Below are positions 24,558 to 33,986 of a stretch of 64,000 bases of DNA, piece after piece. Location: NCBI GenBank assembly GCA_035512155.1, contig DATKEN010000121.1, positions 1 through 64,000 on the forward strand. Reading direction: 5' to 3'. Each line of letters starts with the position of its first letter. The stretch's first letter is position 1. Origin of the DNA: JABCYV01 sp035512155 (lineage in GTDB: Bacteria > Acidobacteriota > Terriglobia > Terriglobales > Acidobacteriaceae). The notes beneath the pieces are model-generated. The model worked only from the letters and a program-made list of their open reading frames with translations, was not told the origin of the DNA and searched no databases. A program made the position numbers and the translations under genes.

Positions 24558-26993
24558 TCACTGCGGGAGCGTGGGCAGAGTCACGGTATTCGCCACCGGA
24601 GGGTCATCCCGCAGTTTGAGGTACAACGGCGTTCCGTTGATACGCGGTACCTTTACGCTCGTTTCCGCAAAGCCAATCGGGATCGAAACGGTATGTTTGA
24701 ACTCCGCGTCCGCAGCAACTGAGTCGATTAGGAAGAGCTTCGTGCCCGTCAAAGTACATTGCTCATCGGGCTTATCTGGACAACGGATCTCTTTCAATGA
24801 AGGGGTTCGAACCAGAGTTACCAACGAATGCCAGTCTCCTTTCGCCCCATTCGCGTCGACCGGGCGGAATCGAAGCGGACCAAACGCAGACGGTCCAAAG
24901 CTCTTGAGAGGATCAAGCGTGGCCAAAACATTGTGCGCATCCTGCAGAACCAGATCTCCGTCACTCACACTCAAAAGAACACTAAAAGAGTCCTCCGCCG
25001 CTGCAACCTCGATCTTTTCATTCCTCGGGAACGTCTCAGGTATTTCACTGTGAAAGAAGAAAACCAGGCGCCCATCTTGTGGCAGGTCGTCCGGACTTTC
25101 GAGGTGAACGGCCGAAGGAATCGGGCCGGCCTCTATGGTCTTGTTGACCAGGGCTACTTTGGGGCGAGGCGGCGCTACTGTTGCCGGCACGTCCAAGACC
25201 CTCCCGTCCTTGAGATCGACATGCGCGACCAGCGTCTGCTCGGATTGCACCGTGTTACCGGAACTCGAAACCGATAATCGTAGCTCGTCTTTCTGCGCGG
25301 CGCGCGACAGGCTTACTGGGGAAAAACGAATTCCGTTTAAGTCGAGACTGGCAACCTCATCCAGCCGCGTTCCCGTCAAAACACCCTGTTGATCGCCAAC
25401 GTCGATGACGAAACGGTCCATGTGCCCCGGTTCCGCATACGCGTTAAGGCGCACTTCATCGGGCTGATTCAATCCGAATTCGTTTACCAAGATTGTTGTT
25501 GACCCGGGCGGAACGTTCTGAAGCGGGAGTTGTACCTCGAGTTCATTCGGTTTTGCCAGTTTGCAGTTTGCCTTAGTTATTGTTCCTTTCGCGTCTCTAA
25601 CACTCACGTTCTCTACGCAGGCGGCGTTGTCGGACTGTAAGTGCAACGTGTCCTCACGACCAACAATGAGGGCGCTTTGATCCACCGTCGGCACTTTCCA
25701 TTGCGACGCGCGCGCGCTCTGCAAATTCGCGTTCTGCAAATTGAAGACAGGTCCGTCGAAAGCTTGAAACCCCCAGAATCCATGAAGTTTTCCTCGGACT
25801 GGGCCAGCCACTTGGGTGCCTCGAAGCGCCTGAGCATCGATCAGGAAGCCACCCCGCGCCGCGTCAGCCACCGCGGGCAACTCGATCGTAGAAGCAGCAT
25901 CACTCTGTATCTGCAAAACAAAATCATGCGCCAGTGACGTTGAGAACACTAAAGGAGCGCCCTCCACCGGAAGAACCAATGAGGGCTTTTGCAAACAGGA
26001 GACCTGATTGGGATCTACCGCGCGAAGAGGAGGGAGTTGTGCGGCTTCCACTGCCGGAAGTCCTACCACTAGCACTGACTTGGGCTTAAGAAAAGAAGGA
26101 GGATTGTTGAGCTTAAGGTTCAACTGACTGTCTTTGGTTACGGCCAGTGCAGGGATGTACTGGTAAGTGGCCGTATGAAGACTCCCCATAATGCGCGCGA
26201 GGTCGACCACAGCGCCAACGTACGGGCTATAGTAACCGCCTCCAGCCAACCGTGTGTTGCTGAGCTGTCCAATCAGGTCAGAAGACGGCCCCGAGGTCAG
26301 AGCGGCGACCATGGATTGACTATGGCCATCATCCAGCACCAGTTGATCCGTATGTTGAGTCAAGCAAGACGTCTGCTGTTCAACAGGCCTGTCGAAACAT
26401 TGCTGATCTAGCTTGATAGTCAAGCTTCGGGCCAGCAAAACGGAGCGGTCATGCAGTGCTTTGGGATCATTCTCCGAAGTCTGCCTAATGGCGTTGATGT
26501 ATTGATCCAGCCGCGAACGATCCAGGCTCGCTTGATTCAAATCTTGCGACGCTCGCACGAAGACTCCGGGCTTCCCCTTCACGGTTGATCGCAGGGTGCT
26601 GAAGTCCCCTCCGGTCTCCGGAGCTAGAAACAGCAGAGCCTGTTGCGCATCTTGCGGCACGACAACGACAATACCCTCTTCACGCACCCTCTTGTTCCAG
26701 GTTTCTGCCCTGGTAAACCAAACTTCCGGCGGAGGGTTCGTTGGGCCGCGAAGAAATGCAACAACTAACAAATAATGGGCCGATTGATCCTCGGGAAGAT
26801 CGGGATGCACCCAGATCCGGTCTCCAGGCTGCAAGTTCGGAACCCGCGAAATGGGCAACGTCTTGCCACTGCGGGTGACTCTTACCTCTATGGGCGGTCC
26901 CGATAAATCGAACGCTGCGGTGCCCGCGCGAACGAAATTTATGAAGGTGAACAGGAACAAAAGTAAGCGTATCGGGCCGGATTGCGGAATCAT
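24558..26993 (-). CDS. Large secreted protein of unknown function
   Basis: 811 residues. A signal peptide is evident (LLLFLFTFINFVRAGTAA). The rest lacks recognised catalytic motifs. The first part (GKTLPISRVPNLQPGDRIWV and YLLVVAFLRGPTNPPP) resembles beta-sandwich material, the middle holds a predicted helical stretch (residues ~150-300) with Cys residues, and residues ~330-760 look like serial immunoglobulin-like or IPT-type beta domains (LNGIRFSPVSLS, LDEVASLDLNG). A paired Cys motif near the end (EIRCPDKPDEQCTLTGTKLFL) is probably a disulphide. Likely periplasmic or on the cell surface. It is flanked by the two MWKK paralogues and reads toward copy 1, 135 bases away. Confidence 0.75.
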   Translation of the reverse strand: MIPQSGPIRLLLFLFTFINFVRAGTAAFDLSGPPIEVRVTRSGKTLPISRVPNLQPGDRIWVHPDLPEDQSAHYLLVVAFLRGPTNPPPEVWFTRAETWNKRVREEGIVVVVPQDAQQALLFLAPETGGDFSTLRSTVKGKPGVFVRASQDLNQASLDRSRLDQYINAIRQTSENDPKALHDRSVLLARSLTIKLDQQCFDRPVEQQTSCLTQHTDQLVLDDGHSQSMVAALTSGPSSDLIGQLSNTRLAGGGYYSPYVGAVVDLARIMGSLHTATYQYIPALAVTKDSQLNLKLNNPPSFLKPKSVLVVGLPAVEAAQLPPLRAVDPNQVSCLQKPSLVLPVEGAPLVFSTSLAHDFVLQIQSDAASTIELPAVADAARGGFLIDAQALRGTQVAGPVRGKLHGFWGFQAFDGPVFNLQNANLQSARASQWKVPTVDQSALIVGREDTLHLQSDNAACVENVSVRDAKGTITKANCKLAKPNELEVQLPLQNVPPGSTTILVNEFGLNQPDEVRLNAYAEPGHMDRFVIDVGDQQGVLTGTRLDEVASLDLNGIRFSPVSLSRAAQKDELRLSVSSSGNTVQSEQTLVAHVDLKDGRVLDVPATVAPPRPKVALVNKTIEAGPIPSAVHLESPDDLPQDGRLVFFFHSEIPETFPRNEKIEVAAAEDSFSVLLSVSDGDLVLQDAHNVLATLDPLKSFGPSAFGPLRFRPVDANGAKGDWHSLVTLVRTPSLKEIRCPDKPDEQCTLTGTKLFLIDSVAADAEFKHTVSIPIGFAETSVKVPRINGTPLYLKLRDDPPVANTVTLPTLPQ

Positions 26994-27160
26994 CTCTTCA
27001 GTATGTAGGAAAGTGAGTTGTTGTAGATTTTACACCGTAAAGGATGGTTTGTTTTCACACAGTAGTTCATCAAAGATTTGACCCCCCTCGCTGGCAAGTT
27101 CATAATGCACCTCTTGCCGCCCGTTACTGCGCTAGAGGAGATGCGAAAGGAGTTAAGCGA

Positions 27161-27511
27161 ATGTGGAAAAAGGAAGAGGATTTTGGGGAAGCCGGGCACC
27201 TTCCAGTATCCATGACAGCGTACACCGACGCGATGAATGAGTTCACTAAGAGTGCTACGGCATTCATCGAACAGATTCCGCTCTTCACCAAGGCCAGGGA
27301 TTCCTATGAGCAAGCGATGAGGGCGAGCGCGGAACTGCGTAGCGTCTTGGATGCCGGCGACGAGAGCCTGCGAACTCTCATGGCCCAACTGGAGCAAGCG
27401 GTTAACACTCGCGTGGAAAAGCCGGCTTCCGACAGGAAGAGACCGGAACCAGCGAGGATTGAAACAACAAAACCGGAAGCACGCGCCTATGCCGCGAAGG
27501 AGTTTCCTTAG
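27161..27511 (+). CDS. Small soluble helical protein of unknown function (MWKK family, copy 2)
   Basis: 116 residues from the ATG at 27161, which is preceded by AAAGGAG; the frame is open for 39 codons upstream but without a ribosome site. It shares the MWKK start and the helical core (AYTDAMNEFTKSATAFIEQI, FTKARDSYEQAMRASAELR) with the protein at 23925-24422, and differs by lacking ~50 residues after the start. It is divergent from the large secreted protein gene (167-base gap). Confidence 0.7.
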   Translation: MWKKEEDFGEAGHLPVSMTAYTDAMNEFTKSATAFIEQIPLFTKARDSYEQAMRASAELRSVLDAGDESLRTLMAQLEQAVNTRVEKPASDRKRPEPARIETTKPEARAYAAKEFP

Positions 27512-27583
27512 GAACAAAAAGACGCAGCCCAGGCCGAGCCCGGAAACCCGGTCTACCTTATTGAAGTCTTGCGGTCCGGACGC

Positions 27584-27769
27584 TCAGCTCGCAGCCTGAC
27601 GCAAAATCGCCAGGTCTACGCACTTGGGACAGCGGCACTGGTATTTCCGATCATCTGGACGCGCCGTATGGCCGCACTTATCGCAGATATACCGGCCGTC
27701 CAAGTGAGCGACCATCGGTCGAAACTCAAAACCTAAGGCACAATAGGGGCATCGAACCGTGTCTGCCAT
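27584..27769 (-). CDS. Small zinc-ribbon protein
   Basis: 61 residues. Three Cys-x2-Cys-type pairs are present: CPYC (8-11 region), CDKC (29-32) and CRCPKC (near 47-52), enough for one four-Cys zinc ribbon with a second partial site. The sequence GRYICDKCGHTARPDD is like rubredoxin-fold or transcription-factor zinc ribbons. GGGAGG lies eight bases before the ATG at 27769. No partner gene is close; it may bind nucleic acid or a protein. Confidence 0.7.
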   Translation of the reverse strand: MADTVRCPYCALGFEFRPMVAHLDGRYICDKCGHTARPDDRKYQCRCPKCVDLAILRQAAS

Positions 27770-27875
27770 CGCTGTGACCTCCCGGTGGATTGCCGGTTCA
27801 CAGTAGGCTCCGCTCTTGGGCGCGTAAATGGCCTGCTCGTGTTAAGGAAGGGCACGGTTTGGGTACAACCTTAGG

Positions 27876-28244
27876 CTAGGCCACCTGCAGCAATTTTCGG
27901 GCTAGGCCCACCAGACTCTTCGTGTTCTCTGCCTTAGACACTACTGCGGCAACGCCGGCAGCCAGCGCTTCGTGCTCCAAAGCCGCACCTCCGTGGATAG
28001 AAAACATCACAATCGGCACTTCCGGCAATACGGCTCTGATCAGAGGCGCTGCCTCCATTCCGTTCATGACAGGCATGGCCAGGTCCAAAATAATTAAGTT
28101 GGGGTGCAGTCTTCCTGCTTTTTCGATGGCATCGCGACCGTTTTCTGCCTCTCCACAAATCTCCCAGCCTTCATCTTCAAATATTCCCCGTAGGCAGCGC
28201 CTGACGACCGCATTGTCATCGACGATGAGAATGGATTTGGGCAC
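27876..28244 (-). CDS. Single-domain response regulator (CheY-like)
   Basis: 122 residues, receiver domain only. Acidic pocket Asp9-Asp10, phospho-acceptor Asp54 (ILDLAMP), Ser82 in the Thr/Ser position and Lys104 in VVSKAEN are all in place, so it should be phosphorylated and active. There is no output domain, so it acts through protein contacts. The start is GTG at 28244 with no strong ribosome site. No histidine kinase lies in the window. It is divergent from the GAF-WD40 gene (252-base gap with no other signal). Confidence 0.9.
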   Translation of the reverse strand: MPKSILIVDDNAVVRRCLRGIFEDEGWEICGEAENGRDAIEKAGRLHPNLIILDLAMPVMNGMEAAPLIRAVLPEVPIVMFSIHGGAALEHEALAAGVAAVVSKAENTKSLVGLARKLLQVA

Positions 28245-28496
28245 GAGTGACCGATTATGGCATCCCTTTCTGATGGAACAATCGGGTCAACACCGTATTA
28301 CCCCGAACTGTTACCATGGCCGTGCCTGACTCCGATCCAGAAGCTCAGTTAACGAAAACTCTCTGGCCCATTGCACCATTTTTGGGTAGTTGACCGCGGT
28401 CCTCGGCCCAACGTAGTGTTGAACCTCTGCATCGAGCATCGTCTTTTTTCATCTCTCTTCACGCGCTACTCCCAATGGGAGGCATGGGGCAATTGC

Positions 28497-30689
28497 ATGG
28501 TCAGGCGGAGCGCTGAACTCGCGATAGTTCGCGGCCCGATCCGAGAACCCCAAGGTGTCGGCAGCCCAGCTGAAGCTGAAATACGCGCCCTCGAAGACGA
28601 GATAACGAGAGATCGAGACGAATCCAGGCCCGTTTCCCTGCCGCATGTGGTGGAGCGGATTTCCTCCCTGACGGAGGCCACAGGCGTTGCGGTGGCGGTC
28701 CGCGACGAGTGGGGGGTTGTTTGTCGAGCCAGCACCGGCGTTGCTCCCGGGGTGGGTTCACGGCTGCGGCCGGACTCTGCGCTCACCAGGGAGTGTCTTG
28801 AGACTGGACAGGTCGTGATCTGTGACGACACAGAAAAAGATTACCGGGTAGATCCCTCGATTGCTAAGAGTTTGCGCCTGCGCTCCGCCCTTGTCGTACC
28901 CCTCAGGACGAGCGACTCGGTTCTAGGCGTTCTAGAAGTCCTTTCCTCCCAAGCTTTCGCCTTCGATCGAGACCAGGTTGCCTGGCTGCAGCGGGTCGCC
29001 GACACTCTGGCACCAACCTTAGTTTCAGCGTCGCCCAAGCCGCCAGTTGCAACCGTACTTCTTCCGTTGCCAAGCCTGCCTGAGGTGCGGAAGTCTAAAG
29101 CCCGTGCATATCTCGTCGGAGCAATCCTGGTATTGTTCTCACTTTTCTTGTTCTTTGTGGTGCATTATCGGAGGCAGGCGAGAGCGCCTTCTACATCAAT
29201 CACGCCTCCGACCGCGATTCCAGCGAACTCGTCCCAGCCGGCAATGCAACGGCAGGCCACGCAATCCGCGGCTACCAAGGCGGAGCCTCATACTGCTGAG
29301 AGGTCGTCGAGCACTGATCTTCCTGCGCGAACCGGATCGTCGTCCTCACCTTCGGCCTCTTCCCAGACGGGCATGGAATCGACTGCGGTTCAACCTGAAA
29401 TACTGTCGATGACAGAAAGTCGCAAGTTGGAAGTCAGCCGACCATCCGTTCCGGCGCTCGTGATTCTGAACGCACAGCCGAGAGCGCAGATTTTTATCGA
29501 CGAACATTTCGTGGGCTCAATAAATCCCAACGGTCAGGCCAGTATCTCGACGGTCACTGCCGGTCAACATCGTCTGCATCTGACCCTTAACGGTTATCTA
29601 GATTACGACCAGCCCATCGATGTACAAGCGCACCAAACGTCTACGGTGGCGGCTAGGCTCGAACCCTTCGAGTTGCCAGCTCCCCCGGTGACCAAGAATG
29701 CCCCTGTACTTCCGCTCATACCGGCGATTCCTGTACCAGCAACATCAACGCACGCAGCCCTCCCTGATTTCGTGTTGCAACACACCCTCAAAGGCCACTC
29801 CGGTTGGGTCACTACTATGGCATTCAGTCCGGATGGGCAGCACCTCGCTTCAGGCAGCTGGGACCAAACCGTCAAGCTTTGGCAGGTCTCTACCGGGAAA
29901 CAACTCGGCACCATAGGAAGGAAGAACAAAGAGATCCAGGCCTTGGCTTTCAGCCATGACGGACGTTGGCTCGCGACTGAGAATTCATCGAACACGGTGA
30001 CTCTCAGGGACGCAACTAACGGGCAGGAGTTGCGTGAGCTGGCAAGTGACAAGCCTCTCGGACCTTTGGGCAGCAACTGGGTTTATTCGATTGCTTTCAG
30101 TCCCGATGGCCAATGGCTCGCCACTGGCCTGGACGATAAGACTGTAAGGCTCTGGGACGTTAAAACCGGGCGTAGGGCTCATGACTTCACCACATCCCGG
30201 CGACGAGTGACCTACACAGCATTTAGTCCCGATGGCCGGCTGTTCGCTTCGGGAGACGACGACAAGACGATCACGATTTGGAATACCGCTGGCGGCGAAG
30301 TACTGAAAAAGCTCACTGGTCACCGAAAGCCGATCTACGCAGTTGTGTTCAGTCCCACGGGTCGTTTGCTGGCATCGGCAAGCGGAGACAAGACTGTGAG
30401 GCTTTGGGACGTCGACAGTGGACGCGAACTCTACACTCTAATGGGTCATGGGAATGTTGTGACTAGCTTGGCCTTCAGTCCTGATGGACGCTGGCTGGTA
30501 TCAGGCAGTTGGGACAAAACCATCAAGATCTGGGAAGTAGAGACGGGACGAGAAGTACGAACCTTGGCCGGGCACGACCAACCCGTCTATTCCCTCGCGT
30601 TTGATTCTCATGGGCGCTGGCTCGCCTCGGGAAGCGAAGACGGGATCATTAAGCTCTGGCGATTGACAGGCGAGAGCAGAACGCCCTGA
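28497..30689 (+). CDS. GAF - transmembrane - PEGA - WD40 propeller protein
   Basis: 730 residues from the ATG at 28497 (the frame is open up to 28371). Residues ~48-172 form a GAF-like sensor domain (VVERISSLTEATGVAVAVRD to LVVPLRTSDSVLGVLEVLS). Residues 204-223 are one transmembrane helix. A Ser/Thr/Pro-rich linker follows, then a PEGA domain (ILNAQPRAQIFIDEHFVGSI) near residues 318-390 and a C-terminal propeller of six or seven WD40 repeats (HSGWVTTMAFSPDGQHLAS; DDKTVRLWDVKTG). The topology puts the sensor in the cytoplasm and PEGA plus propeller outside, or the reverse if GAF is exported. No kinase or cyclase output is present, so it probably links a small-molecule signal to a protein partner. 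Confidence 0.85.
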   Translation: MVRRSAELAIVRGPIREPQGVGSPAEAEIRALEDEITRDRDESRPVSLPHVVERISSLTEATGVAVAVRDEWGVVCRASTGVAPGVGSRLRPDSALTRECLETGQVVICDDTEKDYRVDPSIAKSLRLRSALVVPLRTSDSVLGVLEVLSSQAFAFDRDQVAWLQRVADTLAPTLVSASPKPPVATVLLPLPSLPEVRKSKARAYLVGAILVLFSLFLFFVVHYRRQARAPSTSITPPTAIPANSSQPAMQRQATQSAATKAEPHTAERSSSTDLPARTGSSSSPSASSQTGMESTAVQPEILSMTESRKLEVSRPSVPALVILNAQPRAQIFIDEHFVGSINPNGQASISTVTAGQHRLHLTLNGYLDYDQPIDVQAHQTSTVAARLEPFELPAPPVTKNAPVLPLIPAIPVPATSTHAALPDFVLQHTLKGHSGWVTTMAFSPDGQHLASGSWDQTVKLWQVSTGKQLGTIGRKNKEIQALAFSHDGRWLATENSSNTVTLRDATNGQELRELASDKPLGPLGSNWVYSIAFSPDGQWLATGLDDKTVRLWDVKTGRRAHDFTTSRRRVTYTAFSPDGRLFASGDDDKTITIWNTAGGEVLKKLTGHRKPIYAVVFSPTGRLLASASGDKTVRLWDVDSGRELYTLMGHGNVVTSLAFSPDGRWLVSGSWDKTIKIWEVETGREVRTLAGHDQPVYSLAFDSHGRWLASGSEDGIIKLWRLTGESRTP

Positions 30690-30719
30690 GACACCCGGGA
30701 AATCCCCGAGGAGTACATC

Positions 30720-31658
30720 ATGCGTCACCAATCACAGCACGATAAATTTGGGTCAGGAACGGAAACAATTAGAAGCGTCCTGGCGTCGGGGTTGATGGCC
30801 ATTGTCGTGGCCGGTGTCGCTGTTAGCACAGCCTGGTCTCAGAGCCTCAATTGGGAAGGGCAGGACGGCGTATTCATTACTCCGCTGGCCTATTCTGTCC
30901 CTACTGGCTCCGCCCCGGTAAGCCTGCCGGTAGTCTCCTATCACTTTCTCGACGCGGGTCCTGTGCTAGGCAGATTCCACCAGATATCAATAAGTATGGG
31001 AGCCTTCAACCGGCTTGAGTTTGGATACACAGCCAGCCTCCATCAGGATGGTGACACGGCGGGTTTGAGCAGTTTGTGGAGCGGCCGTTTCAACATTGTT
31101 CACGGGAAGCTGAATCTGATCAGGGAACGGCGAAGCCTGCTGCCCGCATTGTCGGTGGGCTTCGTGGCACGCGCCGGGGTGCGAAATGTAGGCGGCGTGA
31201 TTCAGGGAAAAGATACTTCCAACCAGGACTTCTACGCCGTCGCTACCAAAACGTTTACCGGCATCCGCAAGCTGCCGCTAGTTTTCAACGCTGGGTTCAA
31301 GGCCACCAACGCGTCTTTGCTCGGGCTGGCTGGTAATGCTCCCGGCTACTACGGCCGGGGATTCGGTGCGGTCGCCTTTGCGTTTACCGGGCCAGGGAGA
31401 AGCACCATCCTTCTGGCCTCTGAGGTCATGCAGCAACCGCGAAAGATCGAAGGCCTCCCAGGAGCGGTCATACCGACCACGCTCACCTACGCAGTTCGTA
31501 TCATACCCTCAGGGGCGCTGCCACTGCGCGGTTGGGGGGTGGAGAATCCGAAACTTACTATCGACTTTGGCGTTGCACAAGCGGCGGGAAACATCAGGCC
31601 GGGCGTCGATCTGCAGGCTCGACATCAATTCGCCTTCGGTATCTCCTACGGCTTTTAG
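30720..31658 (+). CDS. Probable outer-membrane beta-barrel protein
   Basis: 312 residues. A signal peptide ends near AWSQ (residues ~20-40). The mature part begins SLNWEGQDGVFITPLAY and alternates polar and hydrophobic residues (HQISISMGAFNRLEFGYTAS, LPALSVGFVARAGV, HQFAFGISYGF), with a terminal Phe, as in outer-membrane barrels. It resembles DUF3034-type proteins from memory, but that assignment is tentative. It follows the GAF-PEGA-WD40 gene by 30 bases on the same strand and could be its outer-membrane partner. Confidence 0.65.
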   Translation: MRHQSQHDKFGSGTETIRSVLASGLMAIVVAGVAVSTAWSQSLNWEGQDGVFITPLAYSVPTGSAPVSLPVVSYHFLDAGPVLGRFHQISISMGAFNRLEFGYTASLHQDGDTAGLSSLWSGRFNIVHGKLNLIRERRSLLPALSVGFVARAGVRNVGGVIQGKDTSNQDFYAVATKTFTGIRKLPLVFNAGFKATNASLLGLAGNAPGYYGRGFGAVAFAFTGPGRSTILLASEVMQQPRKIEGLPGAVIPTTLTYAVRIIPSGALPLRGWGVENPKLTIDFGVAQAAGNIRPGVDLQARHQFAFGISYGF

Positions 31659-31694
31659 CGGCTGTATCGAGAAGATGTTCTGAATGAGCTTTAT

Positions 31695-32387
31695 TTAGAT
31701 AACCGCCGAAGGACTGGCTCCGGTTGCCGCAAAGACGTCGGCAACTTCCTGTTTAGCAATTTCAATGAAGGTTTGAACTACGTTGGGATCAAACTGCGTA
31801 CCACCGCCATCTCGGAGTCGCTTGACCGCCTCTTCGTGCGAAAGCCCCTTGCGGTAGCAACGATTAGAGATCATCGCATCGTAGGCATCGATTACCGATA
31901 CGATGCGCGATCCAATAGGTATTTCCTCTCCTTTCAAGCCTCCCGGGTAGCCCGCGCCGTTGTAGCTTTCATGGTGGTGAAGGGCGTAAAGGCTGGCTTT
32001 CTCGAGGCCTGAAAACATGCGCAGGATGGACCAGCTATATTCCGGATGCTTGTTCATCAGAGCGCGTTCTTCGTCGCTCAGCTTGCCTTCCTTTTTCAGG
32101 ATGGCATCAGGGATGCCGATTTTCCCAATGTCATGCAGAAGAGCAGCGACTTCGATCTGGTACAAGTCGGATTCAGGAATTCCCAGCCTGCGTGCGACTC
32201 GGATCGCCCACTCCGCTAACCTTGTGCTGTGAATTCCGGTGTTGAGGTCCCGCAGGTCAAGCAGCTGATTGAAGCCGCAAATAACTGACTTGAGCAGTGA
32301 ATGCTGTTGTTCTTCCAATTCTTTAACTCGCAGCCAGGTGTTGCTGCTGGAGAGATCAACCGAAAATTCACTGCTCGACGGCTGCAT
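31695..32387 (-). CDS. HD-GYP cyclic-di-GMP phosphodiesterase
   Basis: 230 residues from the ATG at 32387 (GGGGA six bases upstream); a GTG at 32399 is an alternative. A short helical N-terminus leads into an HD-GYP domain covering most of the protein: HSTRLAEWA, ALLHDIGKIGIPD, MNKHPEYSW, LHHHESYNGAGYPGGLKG, and SRIVSVIDAYDAM. The His-Asp and GYP motifs are intact, so cleavage of c-di-GMP (or cGAMP) in the cytoplasm is expected. There is no sensor domain. It is the last gene of the sigma-CHAT-subtilase block, 15 bases after the subtilase stop. Confidence 0.9.
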   Translation of the reverse strand: MQPSSSEFSVDLSSSNTWLRVKELEEQQHSLLKSVICGFNQLLDLRDLNTGIHSTRLAEWAIRVARRLGIPESDLYQIEVAALLHDIGKIGIPDAILKKEGKLSDEERALMNKHPEYSWSILRMFSGLEKASLYALHHHESYNGAGYPGGLKGEEIPIGSRIVSVIDAYDAMISNRCYRKGLSHEEAVKRLRDGGGTQFDPNVVQTFIEIAKQEVADVFAATGASPSAVI

Positions 32388-32402
32388 GAAGGTCCCCACG
32401 AA

Positions 32403-33848
32403 TTAGCGCAGCCCCAGGCTGCTGCGCCATGCCTGCATGGCTTGATAAGTGTCCAGACGTCCGTGTCCCATCTGAGGATCCGAAATCGCTTTTGCATGTG
32501 AGAGAGCATTCGCCGCTTGCGGCTCGGTGGTCGGAGTGCTCGCGCTTGTGCCCAGCGAAAGTGTGAGTGAGCCGAGCGAGAGGCTGCTCTGCGTGCTAAC
32601 TTGGGCGTTGTAAGCCGAAACCAGCAGGGCAGTCGTGCCGGAAACCAAAGGCGCACTGAAAGAGGTCCCCCAGCCGGCGGCATACGTGCCGAATGGATAA
32701 GTCGTCATCACGCCTTCACCCGGCGCGGCTAGCCAAACCGGCGGCGCTCCGTAGTTAGAAAAGCTCGAAGGAGTATCGGTGTTGCTGGTGGAGGCCACGT
32801 CAATCACACCCTTGAGAGCGGCGGGGTAGACAGTAGCCTGCTGACCGCTATTGCCTGCAGCAGCTACGCAAATCACTCCGTGCGCTGTGGCATAGTTCAC
32901 CGCGTTGGCCAACTCCTGAGAGTAAGTTGTGTAGTTGAAACTCATGTTGATGACTTTGGCGCCATGGCCAACCGCATAGTAAATAGCGCGCAGGATGTCC
33001 GAGTTGTAGCCGGTTCCGTTCGCCAGGAACGACTTCAACGGCATGATTTTGGCTTGCGGTGCTACCAAATGAATGATGCCTGCAGTCATGGTTCCGTGGC
33101 CGAACGCTTGGTAACCGCCGCCGTCTAGCACAGCGACCGTGGATTGGTCCAGGACCGCGACTGTTGACTGACTAACTTGGGCAACCTCGTTTCCGTCGAG
33201 CACCGCAACCGTAGATTGGCTAACGTCGCTCATTTCTGAGCCGCCGCTCTGATTTCGAGTGAAATCGTAGCCGGCAACTAGAGAACTTTTAAGCACGGGA
33301 TGATTTGGATCCACCCCAGTGTCGATGTCGGCAACCGTAACGCCTGAACCCGCCGTTTTGAATGTGGATTGTGTCGTACCCGTACGGACGAGTTGGTACG
33401 CAGGTTGGTACACATAGCCATGCCACACCGTAGTGCCGTAGTAGCTGTATGGCGTCCTGTCGGTCAGATAGGCCGGAACTGGTCCCGCCCAAGCTCCTTG
33501 CGTCTGCACTACCTGGTCAGTCTCGATCGTGACCAGCCCTAACAACGAAATGTTAAGCAGCGAGGTGACCGGATTTAGGAGCGAAGGAAGCTCAATCATG
33601 AAGAGCTGGCCTTGGGGATCACCCAAGCCGCGAACCGTCGAGCACCCGAGCAGGGCGCAGAGATTCAAAATGCCAGTCAGCCCCAGACTGTCTCGTACTA
33701 CCAACCGCGTCTGCGGCGCCGTCTTCGTGGTCAAGGTCTGTGCTGCGATGCTCTGGGCTCCAACACAAATGAGCAACAAGATCGCCAAATATACGCGGAA
33801 CGTCCGTGTCTTCTGTGCTTCCGGCGTTTTGCCTTGCTTCGTTCTCAT
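32403..33848 (-). CDS. Secreted S8 (subtilisin-like) serine protease with STVAVLD insert
   Basis: 481 residues; GAGGGG lies four bases before the ATG at 33848. Residues ~16-36 are a signal peptide. The propeptide-like part reaches ~165. The catalytic triad is Asp176 (DIDTGVD), His251 (GHGTMTAG) and Ser396 (GTSFSAP), with oxyanion Asn333 (AAGNSG). Between Asp and His sits an insert with three STVAVLD units (residues 212-218, 228-234, 236-242), the last two separated only by Gln. After the catalytic domain there is a Ser/Thr-rich tail. Expected to act in the periplasm or outside the cell. It lies 138 bases downstream of the zinc-finger/beta-sandwich gene and 15 bases before the HD-GYP gene. Confidence 0.9.
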   Translation of the reverse strand: MRTKQGKTPEAQKTRTFRVYLAILLLICVGAQSIAAQTLTTKTAPQTRLVVRDSLGLTGILNLCALLGCSTVRGLGDPQGQLFMIELPSLLNPVTSLLNISLLGLVTIETDQVVQTQGAWAGPVPAYLTDRTPYSYYGTTVWHGYVYQPAYQLVRTGTTQSTFKTAGSGVTVADIDTGVDPNHPVLKSSLVAGYDFTRNQSGGSEMSDVSQSTVAVLDGNEVAQVSQSTVAVLDQSTVAVLDGGGYQAFGHGTMTAGIIHLVAPQAKIMPLKSFLANGTGYNSDILRAIYYAVGHGAKVINMSFNYTTYSQELANAVNYATAHGVICVAAAGNSGQQATVYPAALKGVIDVASTSNTDTPSSFSNYGAPPVWLAAPGEGVMTTYPFGTYAAGWGTSFSAPLVSGTTALLVSAYNAQVSTQSSLSLGSLTLSLGTSASTPTTEPQAANALSHAKAISDPQMGHGRLDTYQAMQAWRSSLGLR

Positions 33849-33986
33849 CGTTTCCCCTCTGCCTCGACCACTGCTAATCTTTGGTGCTAGTACGGTCGAG
33901 TCTAAGACAAAGTTAAGATTCTCAAAACTTACACCGGTAATTCGCCGGCGGTTACTTTCAGGCCACTTCAGCCTGGAGGTATTCGC

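Noticed and set aside
32403..33848. Reading the STVAVLD units as a CRISPR or satellite repeat
   Set aside because: Units are in frame, differ in codons and are conserved at amino-acid level only.
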